Of a stretch of DNA of 64,000 nt, positions 21,557 to 34,020 are shown in pieces. The stretch comes from Lepiota brunneoincarnata (taxonomy: Eukaryota > Basidiomycota > Agaricomycetes > Agaricales > Agaricaceae): contig JAEBUN010000078.1 in NCBI GenBank assembly GCA_023014365.1, positions 1 through 64,000 on the forward strand, written 5' to 3'. The translations under genes and the position numbers were made by a program. Under the pieces are notes generated by a model. It had not been told where the DNA came from. It did no database searches and saw only the letters and a program-made list of their open reading frames with translations. Each line of letters opens with the position of its first letter. Within the stretch, counting starts at the first letter, position 1.

Positions 21557-23496
21557 ATGTCAGACGACGACTACTCTGGCCTCTCAGAGCTTGATGCCTC
21601 TGACTGGGAGGACGCGCGCAAGAAACCGAAGAAATCAAAAGTGAAGGAACCCTACAAGATTACAAACGCACTCAAGGCTCCTCGCGCGACAACATACACC
21701 GCCCAGGCCCTCTTCGGTATCGTCCTTTGGCGCCACCCTGTCCTTCTAACACTGACACGGGCCGTGCAGACCAGATTCTCAGTGGAGACATAGACCTCGA
21801 ACCGGAATATCAGCGCGGTTTGTTCTGCATGGCTACGCGAGCTGTGCACCCCACCTCACTCTACATCAGATGTCGTTTGGCCGGAAGTGAAACAGGTCGG
21901 ACTCATCGACTCTGTATTCCGCAATTTCTACATTCCGCCTGTCATCTTTTGTGAGAGCGTCTGCACTCTGCCTCGCGTAAAACTAACCTAGTGCAGCTGT
22001 AAATGCCCATGAAGACGGATCGGAATCCAAGATATGCATTGACGGGAAACAACGTCTGACTTCCATATACAGGCAAGTTCAGCGTTCCTCCGACAACATT
22101 TAATACTGACTGCGTATTAGGTTCATGCTTGGTCTGGTGAGTACTCGTGTATATTATCCGCATCTCAGAATTTAACGCTTTCCACAGATCTATCGTAAGT
22201 CTTGCTCCCTGATACCATTCTTTTCCTCACTCTGTCCGAATTCAGACAGGGACCGGTATGCTTGACCACCCTGCTCGCTCGTTCTCACACTCGCTCATGA
22301 CCATCAAGTACAACAGGTGACAAGTACTGGTACAAAGACAGCCCCAAATCACAAACCGGCAAGAAGCAAAAGCGACAAATCCTTCCAGAGAAGTACCGCC
22401 GCCTCTTCGCCAACAAACAAATCGTGTGTGTTGAGTATTCGGATATTATTGACAAAGACGAGCGCGAAATCTTCCAGGTACCTCACATCTCGCCTCCACC
22501 CAACCTACCTACTCACCCCCACCCGCTCCTAGCGCGTCCAACTTGGCATGGCACTGACACCCGCCGGTTCGCTCATCCTCTCTCCCTTCCCCTTCCCCTT
22601 CCCCTTCCCCATCTAACAGCTCCACAGAAAAGCTCGGCGTCGTAAAAACTCCCCGCGCTGACTTCGTCCGCGAAGTCCAATCGAAATTCTTCAGGGACGA
22701 AGATAGAGGTCTCGGCTCCAACACCGCCCTCGACTGGGACCGTTCCCGCGGAACCGACTTCCGCTGTCTCGCCACTGTTTTCTGGTGCATTGACCGCTAC
22801 CTCGTCTCCCCCGCTTCCCTTAACCACTCCGGATCCATTCCCCAACTGGAGGCTTATCTGTCCGACACATCCTCTGTACCTCCCACCTTTCGCAAGGTCG
22901 TGCTCCAGACGTTCCAAGTGCTGGAAGAGATGACTAATGACGATGATGTGAATGGAGTGTTCAAGATCACCCATGGGACAGGAAAGTCAAAAGTGTCACC
23001 AATTGAGTTTATCTGTATTTGTTTGTTGATCGCGGTGTGGAAGGACAAGATGGACAGGGAGGCGCTTGGGAGGGCTATTGGTGAGATGCGAAGGGTGGTG
23101 CGGAAGGAGCATGTGGATATTCGGTTAAATACCAAGGTGGGGAAGACGATGATCGTGTTTCTGAAGGATATAAAGGTGGAGGATTATACCGCCGCCAAGG
23201 GGGAAGAAGCTGCGAAGGTAGGAATGAAGCGGAAACGTAGTGATGATGGTGATCCTTCTCAGGGAGAGGGTAAAGCTACCAGGGGCACCAAGTCGAAAAC
23301 TGGGGCCGGGATTGCCGATTCTTCGGACGCGCCCACTGCGGAAGCTGCACCACAACCTCCTCCGACGCCGGCTCCCACAGCTGCGTCGCCAAAAAAGAAC
23401 AGACTGGCGTCTATACGCGCTTTGAAGGCTCAGCAGATGCAACAGCGGGGCGCGAATGAGGAGAATGGACAAAGTATGTTGCCTTCGCCCGGATAA
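21557..23496 (+). CDS. DUF262 (GmrSD N-terminal-like) protein
   Basis: About 484-486 residues in nine or ten exons: 21557-21716, 21770-21817, 21870-21950, 21997-22072, 22121-22136, 22188-22194, an optional 22250-22255, 22317-22477, 22533-22566 and 22628-23496. The DUF262 signatures are 'EPEYQRG.VVWP' near residue 65 and 'DGKQRLTSI' near 115, the latter being the conserved D-G-x-Q-R motif of the ParB-like nucleotide-binding fold shared with bacterial GmrSD and DndB-type proteins. The C-terminal third is a basic, Pro/Ala-rich tail with a nuclear signal 'MKRKR'. Intron 4 uses a GC donor (AG|GCAAGT), and one exon is 7 bases long. Its role in fungi is unknown; the tail suggests a nuclear location. 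Confidence 0.75.
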
Positions 23497-23960
23497 TCGT
23501 TACCCCTAAGTATATATTTTATGTAATTCGAGTTATTGCTATCGGTTATATCAGGTGATCGTGTTCCAAGTCCCACCAGGGGTTGATCAACGGTCAAACT
23601 CTTGTCCTCCCTGAACTCCCAACCATCAGGAGCAAACGTGGAGCATCACATTTAGTACCAATGCTACAAGCCCCAGTAAGCAAGCTTAGCTCCTCAAGCG
23701 TCCCTCCACCCATACGCGTAAGCCTCTACTTTGTCATCTGATTCGTGGCCCAGACGCTCTGCACCAGCACACAGTACCGCGCGGTGGTCATTGATCGGCT
23801 TATGTCGGCCGTTCCCATGCCAGACTCTGGAGGTGTTCTGTCCATCACTGACGTACTTGTGATCTCTGTCCTACCGTTGCACGACCACCACCCGATCCCA
23901 CCCCCGGAGAACCTCTGATCCTTTTTTACAGATGATAAATTATCTATAATTACTCAAATT
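23497..23960. other. Intergenic between convergent genes
   Basis: 3' flanks of the DUF262 gene and the convergent unknown gene, with no coding signal. Confidence 0.45.
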
Positions 23961-24515
23961 TTACAAATACAACACCCAGATATCCGCAGTGCTACGACGC
24001 GACAAACCCCTCCACATCCAAACATGTACCTCTACTGCCGACCCATTCCACAGCTCAGTGCTGTGGAGAGCCTTCCATCTCTCGAGACGAACTCCACCGC
24101 GTTCCCCCTCTTCCAACAGGCCCACAACAGCTCTCTTTATATCATACACGGAAACGAAAGTTCTCTCCTCGGTTGGTGTGATGGTAATGATTTGGCCGTC
24201 AACAAACTCGATCGTTACTCTATCGTTCGGGGGGTTTGTCGCGGGGGTTATGATTTCCTGGAGACCAAGCATGGTATTCACCGTTTCTTCCGCCCCGACG
24301 ACCGGTCTCCGAGTTTCGACACACGTCAAACAGTTGTGGAGACCCTGCTTATAACACATCTCATCATCGATTCTTAGCAGAATGTCATTCGGCAGGATTT
24401 CGGCATATCCGGGTAGCTCCAAAGAGAATGTCTCCCCATCGTCCGCCATGGGAGGCAGGGAGATGGTACGCAGTCGTGGTGCGAAATGCAAGTTCAAGTC
24501 CTGGTTGGCTTGCAT
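23961..24515 (-). CDS. Unknown protein, 184 residues
   Basis: A minus-strand frame starting MQANQDLNLHFAPR reads as a real globular protein: acidic, with alternating hydrophobic stretches ('DRVTIEFVDGQIITITPTEE') and two Cys near the middle. A 'cag' acceptor just before 24515 and a GTAAAC donor near 24565 suggest an upstream exon that ends with 'SREG', so the true N-terminus may lie further upstream. No domain is recognised and no symbol can be given. Confidence 0.45.
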   Translation of the reverse strand: MQANQDLNLHFAPRLRTISLPPMADDGETFSLELPGYAEILPNDILLRIDDEMCYKQGLHNCLTCVETRRPVVGAEETVNTMLGLQEIITPATNPPNDRVTIEFVDGQIITITPTEERTFVSVYDIKRAVVGLLEEGERGGVRLERWKALHSTELWNGSAVEVHVWMWRGLSRRSTADIWVLYL

Positions 24516-24582
24516 TCCTGACCATGATTCTCGTTAGAATACGAGGGTATTGGATAGAATGACGTTTACCTTCACGGGACAA

Positions 24583-27135
24583 ATTCCCGGAAAAGTACTC
24601 AGGGAAGGTCGAGATAGGTTTGCGTGGAGAGAAGGGGTGGAAGACTATGGCCGAGAAACGTCAAGATTTTAAGTCGTTATAATGTGCGATGGGTCACCTG
24701 GTCACCGAAGAGGGATCATTCTTGGAACCAAGCAAGCCCCAGACCTCCTTACTAATAAACCCCCAGTCGCAGCAATCTTGTGTGGAGGAATGTTAGTCAC
24801 GTGCACACTTGTGATGCCCGAAGCCCCCGATAGCAGAAGGACAACAGCACAACACTCGATGTTCTCGGGTCATTCGTCTTGGGTCCCGTCTGTTAAAAGT
24901 ATCGCAAAGATCCGCGTATACACCAAGCGCAGCAAAATAACCTCCCTAGCAGTCGGTAATCCCTAATCAGCATTTCTGGGGCGGGACAGTTACTGCGGGC
25001 ACTTCGCACTAAGAGAAGCCCACTTGGTCCCCGATGGCGCGTCTGCACCCTAGAGCCACGTACCCCAGCCACACAAGCTGTTTACACAAGCCGGCCGATG
25101 TGTCTTTTCTCTTTTAGGTCACCATCCCCCTAGCAATTCTTGTGCCGCCAAGTTATCCACTGTCGTACTGTCAAGATACTCTTGAGTGACATCGAAGTCT
25201 TCTTTTAGTTTTACTATCTCCTCCTTCCAGAACATGAGTAGGAATGACTTTCTTTATTGCGCAGCCCCTAATAGTACCATAGAGACAATGGTGGATGGCG
25301 CACTGATCGCAGCATCATTGACCGAGACAAATATCACTGAGCAGATCGTTCGTGTTGGCTCTGAAGTCTTCCAAGCCCTGTTTGAAGACCCATTCCCTTC
25401 CGGCGGCTGCGAAAATTAGAATGTGACCGTCGACTTTGGGGGACAGTGATGGGCCCACAACGCACTGCAATGGTCATTGATGCAGTACCGATACAGTACC
25501 ATATCAGCATCATTTTGTTGCGATGTTTAGATCAGTTTTCTATTTAGTATTCTGGTGGATGGGCGATCACCACTAGAAACATTATTTCCGACAAGACCGA
25601 GGCGAACTATTTGGATGGCATCCCTGGCTACATTCCGCACGTCATTAGATCTTCGGTACCGCAGAATCTGGGGGGCGTGGGGCGGGTAGTCATTGGAACT
25701 GTTCGTCTCTCTTGTCTCATTCCCCCTTCCTCCTCTTCCTCCCCTTTTCTCTAGACGGTTCAGAACTCTCGTGATGCTAACACCTTTGTCGGTAGTAGGA
25801 GGGGTATGATCACGGCACAATGTTCTTGCAGGGCCCAAGATCCATTTACAGGTGTTTCCCAAGCGGCTTTTCCTGCCGTCCGGCAAGGACGAGTCACTAA
25901 TGCTATTGGTCAGGCAATTCAGAGGCTTGGCCTTGGCGGTGCTGTCGTTGGGTTGGCCTTGCTGACTTCCAAAAGAAATATAAACAATCGCTCAGGGTGT
26001 TATGCGTATGGGCACCGCGTCAATGTTTCTACGCATGTAGCACATAGTTGGATGGGTGAGCTAGACAGCTATTTAAACTAGGTAGCCAGTTTTGGTATCT
26101 CTGTCAACTACAAGGGTCAACTGCATAGCAACTTGGTCGTAGAGCTGACAATGTCACCAAGCTGTCCTCCAAATGTCTTGTCGTGGTCCGAGCGACAGCC
26201 CGCGCACAATTCCGAACCCCTATGCCATTCTTCTTGTCAAAAAAAAAAATAGTTGGTGGGAAGCTCATGTTATAATTCAGAAGGAACAAAAGCCGGTACC
26301 TGCATGCATGTCGGCCATGACTCCATAGCCATCAGTATCACGATCACTATCAGCCCCGTATTTCAGCCGATATTTTTGCCGCCGAGCTCTTTTCGGCGTT
26401 CTCTTGTGGTCCCGGCTACCCACCCATCCAGGGTCATCGGATCCAATGCTGGGGCAACTTATCCCCGTCTCAAAGGTGGAGACAGCTGCTCACCGTAATA
26501 GCTTGACCTGTCTTGCTTGGCGTGGATAAGGGCGTCAGCCTGTGCTCTCTGACGCCCAAGAGTGAGCGCGTTCCGCCGACAAAGGACTGATTCCGCGCCT
26601 GGGGGCATGTATGCCGGCCCCGAGAAGCCTAGCTGGTCCTGGCTCGAGATTTTCCTGTGTTTGGATGGTGTTGTGAACTGCGCAGGGGGTTTCGGCCAAG
26701 TGAATTACTTGGATACTTGCCTGGGTCGATTTTGGCGGTCGGACGCGAGAGGGTATGCTTTTTGGAACCACTCGATCCCCGCTGTAACCGATTCGTATTT
26801 TCGGATGATCAGAGCCGACGGGGTTTAGTACAAGGACCCAATCACAATATCGGGTCTCATGGGCTCAGACTCGGCAGTGGAATTCAACGAGTTCATTTGG
26901 TGTGTGCTTGGAGCCAAGCAACATATCACGATTAGTGTTGTATATCGGAGTATCGCAGATGTGAGAAATGCATCAGAACATCGACAACTACTTTTGATGC
27001 TGTCCGATATCTAGAGAAGTGAACAAACCAAAACGTTCATCGAAATCATTGACAACATGCAGTATGGGACATTTTGTTGCGGTAGCTTAGATCGGGTGTT
27101 CCGAATAGTGGTACATACAATTGCTATTTCACTAG
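24583..27135. other. Gene-poor stretch
   Basis: Short frames at 25186-25419, 25806-26081 and 26562-26828 show no family resemblance, splice support or signal peptide. An A-run lies near 26240. The stretch is probably intergenic DNA with decayed repeats. Confidence 0.45.
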
Positions 27136-27339
27136 CACTGCTGGCGTACGAATCTTTTGATTATATGCTAAAATATCAGACAAGGATATTACAGCCATGG
27201 ATATCATAAGTACGCAATTGCTCAAGGCCAGATCGTAATTGGATATTAATTATATTCACAGTAGTGATACCCTTGTCTGATATTTCAGCATATAATCAAA
27301 AGATATCTCACGTTCAAATATAGTCATACGCCAGCAGTG
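27136..27339. mobile_element. Foldback MITE-like element with CACTG termini
   Basis: The element begins CACTGCTGGCGTA and ends with its near complement (TACGCCAGCAGTG). The inner arms also pair over most of 27136-27196 against 27270-27339, the left arm being shorter by an internal gap, leaving a ~70-base centre. It is flanked on both sides by TAG (27133-27135 and 27340-27342), a 3-base target-site duplication. CACTR termini with a 3-base duplication are typical of CACTA-superfamily elements, so this is probably a non-autonomous derivative. No coding frame is present. Confidence 0.75.
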
Positions 27340-27719
27340 TAGGCGACCTCGGATCGTGTCCCAGACAATTCACTCCAAAGAGACCAAGACTGAGCAACGA
27401 AATCTCGGATCGAGTCTATTTACATTCGACCCGCGCTCTTGGCGATAGCAGTGCCTTGGGGCTAGGGGAGGGCAGCTCATGGAGGCGGCCATCCCTCTTG
27501 TCCGCCTCCGCCAAAAATGGGATTACATGCGCCTAGTTTCTAATAACAATGCTTCCCCGCTGCCAGTGGAAGGCAGGGTATGCGTATAGCGGGACGATCG
27601 TGACTACCCATTATAATAGAACGCCCGCACAACTCCCTATGTGTGGTGAAGAGAGGGAAGCGGGGTTGGGATGCGAGTGCGATTGAGCTTGTCAATCACG
27701 AGGCTTCGGCCCAGGAGAG

Positions 27720-27720
<1 letters not shown>
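27340..27720. other. Intergenic, no gene seen
   Basis: No feature is recognised between the foldback element and the microsatellite that ends the synthase relic. Confidence 0.4.

Positions 27721-27723
<3 letters not shown>

Positions 27724-27762
<39 letters not shown>
27724..27762. repeat. (AG)n microsatellite
   Basis: About 18 AG units sit at the point where similarity of the synthase relic to copy 1 stops, so the repeat expansion or a break at it may have truncated that copy. Confidence 0.9.
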
Positions 27763-27764
<2 letters not shown>

Positions 27765-27914
27765 GACGAGACTGATCCCTAATCGCAATTCCTATGACTA
27801 GAGGTTTCTTCAAGACCTTCTCAGCGTAACAAGCCACATTGAAAGTGCGATATCCCATTGGTGGGGGGGCTCGGTCAAGACATCCTTTATTTCCCTTGTA
27901 TCGGCGGGAGACAT
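27765..27914 (-). pseudogene. Sesquiterpene synthase relic, copy 3
   Basis: From ATG 27914 the minus strand matches the first ~65 codons of synthase copy 1 (blocks 'FNVACYAE' and 'LLKKPL'-like 'VLKKPLVIGIAI'), but with internal deletions that break the frame after ~20 codons. The match ends at the AG microsatellite. Neither metal-binding motif is present. The upstream flank to about 28240 is the duplicated promoter. Confidence 0.8.
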
Positions 27915-28240
27915 GGTAATGATATTCTGCGATGTGGTTGAGAGATGGCGGCAGACGATAGGAATGGAATATTCACTTCGCGGGAGGACATGTCTGATAA
28001 TCCAATAGAAATGAGGTGAGAAGTCTAATATGAAGGAGCGCGGTGTTGGCTACTGGTGAGTGTTTGGGCCTGGGGAACCTTTTTATATGAGTCGATCCTC
28101 GGAACGAATCGCTTGTCCGATGGGAGACGCAGCAGGTATGCTTTTGGGGTGACTGCATTGCAATGTACTTGAGAGCGACAGACCCGAATACCCGCCCCCT
28201 GACCCCACGATCTGACTGACAACGCTGCTCACGTATTATC
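27915..28240 (-). promoter_or_regulatory. Duplicated synthase promoter region, copy 3
   Basis: Read on the minus strand, this matches the 5' flanks of the other two copies, with a TATA-like 'tataaaaagg' near 28086 and the 'gacatgtcctccc' block near 27990. It is better conserved than the coding part it precedes. Confidence 0.65.
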
Positions 28241-28821
28241 AGTTTCGTGCTTGAAGCTTGAAGCTTGAACATTGAACGTCGAACCCTTAATAAATTTGAG
28301 GTGAGTGAAGAATCTAGAGAGTGAAAACGTAATGGGTGCCGCCACTTTCACTGCATCTTTCTACTTCTTGAAGTCGATGACCACCTGGCTGTCGAGAGCT
28401 ATTACATGTCGAACTAGATATGCGAGGTTGTTGCGGCTCTTGCTTTCATAATATGTTAGTTTGGTTCGGGTATTTGTTCTTTTGCGAATGTACTGGACTG
28501 ATGGCAGCAGTGTGGGTGTCTATATAAGCGCGGAAACTTTTGAAAGCGCTTATCAAGAGTCCTTTCAATGATGCAAATTCTCAGGGTCCAAAAATCCTAC
28601 AGGGGCACCAGCAGGAGGACAACGTCCCTCCCTTTCCACCCCGTCAACTCTGGCCCAATAGCCAAAACCCTACCGCCTCTGTATCACCACTGAATATCAG
28701 GCATTAGCTCAAATCATTTTTTGAGGCATTTTCTTTGCTCCAGTTGACCACGACCAAAGTTGGCTGAATGTATTCCTCCCTATCGTGCGTTAACGGCTAT
28801 GGAAACGAACAGGAACTGAAA
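28241..28821. other. Intergenic, possible promoter of the next gene
   Basis: A TATA-like 'tatataagcg' lies near 28521, with no coding frame between it and 28822. Confidence 0.35.
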
Positions 28822-29193
28822 ATGCAAAAAGATCGATTTTCCTTATCCTCCCGCACCTAATACCTTTCGCAGCCGCCCTGCAACTCGAGAAGGTCTCTTT
28901 CTGGTATGATGGAGACACTACGCGTCCGACACCGAACGACATCCTCTTCGTGAACTTCGTCCGCGAGGTCGGCGGCCCAAATCGAGTGGATTTGCTGTTA
29001 TATAACGTAGCGCTGAGGAACGATACATTGAATTTGGACCCGATGCGAGATGCGGAAGCTGGGTTTGAGATACCATGGGTCTCACCTGGGTAAGTCAACA
29101 CGGTGTTTCCAGCCATGATGGTCGCCAACAGCTGGCAATGTTGATCGATCATCGGGCAGTAACTTTCTGGTGCGCGCTGTGGCTTTGGAGTAA
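28822..29193 (+). pseudogene. Decayed gene for a small secreted protein
   Basis: An open stretch from about 28832 encodes a signal-peptide-like hydrophobic run ('FLILPHLIPFAAA') and a soluble domain ('VSFWYDGDTTRP', 'FVNFVREVGGPNRVDLLLY'). It has no in-frame ATG: the ATG at 28822 is out of frame with the signal peptide. A second open stretch, 'GNVDRSSGSNFLVRAVALE' then stop at 29191, follows an apparent intron but is also out of phase. The pieces read as one secreted beta-rich protein of a fungal surface type, damaged at two points. Family not identified. Confidence 0.4.
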
Positions 29194-29679
29194 GTTTTTT
29201 TCTTGGGCTTGGAGTGACACGTTAATCATGCTCACGAAATTTGCGTATGCAGCAACCAACAGGGTTTAAACGAGTCGTCCGTCTTTCAAATATATGACAT
29301 CGGTGCAACCTCAAGCTCCGTAACTCTGCCTTCGTCAACTGCGTGGGTCACCTACTGTCGTTCCAGATCGAACCTGGATTGAAACCCCCCTCCCTGTCTT
29401 GCAGAGCAACACGAACGTCAACCAAGCCCCTCTAGCTCGGTTCTGAATTCTAGAATATCCTCAAGATGTACACAAGCAGCTGCGACTCGAGCCGAGGGGC
29501 TCAGAAGGGAGAGAGAAAGGAGATAACTGAGCTTAAGGGTACAGCTCGTATTTTGACCACAGCATAGGGCCCGGCGAAGGTGGGTAGGGGATGCGAATGG
29601 GTTGGGATGGGGCAGGGGAGGTTGTTAAAGAGAGGATCGGATGGTTTGAGATGGGCGTAAGTACATATGTATAGGTACT
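29194..29679. other. Intergenic, no gene seen
   Basis: No coding signal recognised. Confidence 0.4.
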
Positions 29680-30616
29680 ATGGAATGTAGATTTATACTT
29701 AGGTCGAGCTGCCGCGTGAGCGAAATGTTTTGTTTTTGTGATTCGACGCGTGCAAATTCGGAATTACGTTGTCCAGATGCTCAGCTCTGCTTTGCACGCA
29801 CCTTCATAACCAATTTACGCTCCTATGCATTTCTGAGACCTCTTCATTCCCAGAAAATTCGCAATATTGTGGTTATAGCACATGGTACGTGCCAGTCTTT
29901 TAATCGATCACGAACAAACTACACTCGTTGATCAACCCCTCCGTCGATCCGGAACCATCAAACAAACTCTATCAGACAGAACAAATCCTTCATACTCCTA
30001 GTGCAGCAACAGCTGTCGCCGATGCGGCCATCGAATCTGGCTCCATCACATGCGTAATGGATCCAAACGACCCCGAGCGGGAACGTGGTATTACCATCCT
30101 CTCAAAATGCACAAGTATCAACTACAACAAGGACCCCATTAATATCGTGGATACGCCTGGACACACAGACTTTGGCGGGGAGGTCGAGCGGATTATGAGT
30201 ATGGTGGATGGAGTTGCGCTAGTGGTGGATGCTACGGAGGGTCCAATGACTCAAACCCGGTTCGTCTTGAGCAAGGCTCTAAGTCGGGATCTCAGGTATG
30301 TCATTATCCGCAACGCAGGTCGACTCATTAACGATTTACGTGGCACAAACCCTTGGTTGTCATAAACAAGGTGGACGGACCTACCTCACGCATTCCACAG
30401 GTGAAAAGCGACTTGTTCGATCTCTTTGCTACCCTTGATACAACAGACGGACAAGCAAAATATCCGCTATTGTACACCTCAGCGAAACAAGGTCGAACCA
30501 TCCCCAGCAGGGTATTAAGCCCTGTGGAAGAGCTGAAATTTGATCCACTTTATAAAATGCCTCCCCCCGATGGAGTTCTGACATCATCTAGCATATTGAG
30601 GAAATTCGTATCATAG
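29680..30616 (+). pseudogene. TypA/BipA-like GTPase remnant
   Basis: Pieces in several frames match the N-terminal GTPase domain of TypA/BipA translation GTPases in order: 'KIRNIVVIAH' (before 29890), 'TTLVDQ' (29920s), '[16 protein letters not shown]' (G2/G3 region, about 30060-30110), '[18 protein letters not shown]' and '[11 protein letters not shown]' (G4). The P-loop reads DHEQTTL where the family has DHGKTTL, so the Gly and the nucleotide-binding Lys are lost. The first intron lacks an AG acceptor at the expected place. The frame changes before the G2 region, and the whole C-terminal two thirds of the protein is missing. The residues before the G1 motif resemble a mitochondrial presequence. 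This is a dead copy; the functional gene should lie elsewhere. Confidence 0.75.
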
Positions 30617-30759
30617 CACACATAGGGCTGTCGACAGCTCATATTCAAACAATCAAATAAAAACGAGCACAGTCCAAGAGACGGAACAAATGTGTTAGTT
30701 TTCAAACGTTCAGATTCAATATGCCAAACTTGGTCGAGAGATCCTTTATCTTGTGTTGT
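30617..30759. other. Spacer between the GTPase relic and GH51
   Basis: AT-rich; probably contains the 3' end signals of the GH51 gene. Confidence 0.35.
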
Positions 30760-33234
<2,475 letters not shown>

Positions 33235-34020
33235 GGATATCGCCTGGTCAAGGATACTGGCAGTTGGGAGGTATATTCGGGCCGCCGCTCGAAACCTGCG
33301 GGCCGTGAAAGGCGAAAGCGTCTCCCACAGTGACCAATTATAACCGTGATTGTTGACAAAAGGAATTCGTCCAATGACATTTCCCCGGTTCTGTGGAGTC
33401 CTAGAATCCTGGCTAGTTTGAGTGGGAATCCCCCCATTGGGGTACCTCCCCATTTGCCACCTGGAGGCTTATAGCTGAACACGGAGGCTGTCGCCGAACC
33501 CATCGGCTAGGGGAAACCTAACACTCGCCAGTCAGACGTCTTCACACGACGCAATACCTTGTTCTTGTAACCACTACCGGCAACCACAGTCCACGCCCCT
33601 GGCTTTGATGAGGGAGGAAACACATTTATTGCTACCGTGGACAATTTTTTGTCGAAGTGACACGTCCTATGTACATTTACTCTTTGTGGTATCGCTTGCA
33701 TGTCAGGGATATATGTGTGTTCACAATCATATGTAAGCTTCGAATTGTGGAAAGCCTCCTATTGGGCCATTTCTCATCTTGTTTCGACAGCCACAGCTGT
33801 GGTGAGCGAGGCGGGAGCTGCCTCGTAGACAACATCTATATCCTCCCTGCCTTCACCAAATTAGTCCCATGACTTCCCATAACGGCGCTGATGTGACCCG
33901 GACCGCCTGCCGCCGCTTCAGAATGGAGTTAGTGAAGCTTCGCTAACAAAGATAAAAACCTCTTGTGGGGAAAAATAACCCTCTTCCCCCTTTGCAGGAA
34001 GACGGTATACTCACGAGAAG
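33235..34020. promoter_or_regulatory. Divergent intergenic region, GH51 / sugar transporter
   Basis: 786 bases separate the two start codons. The region has no coding signal and would hold both promoters, making co-regulation by pentose availability plausible (inference). I did not identify a specific regulator site. Confidence 0.5.
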
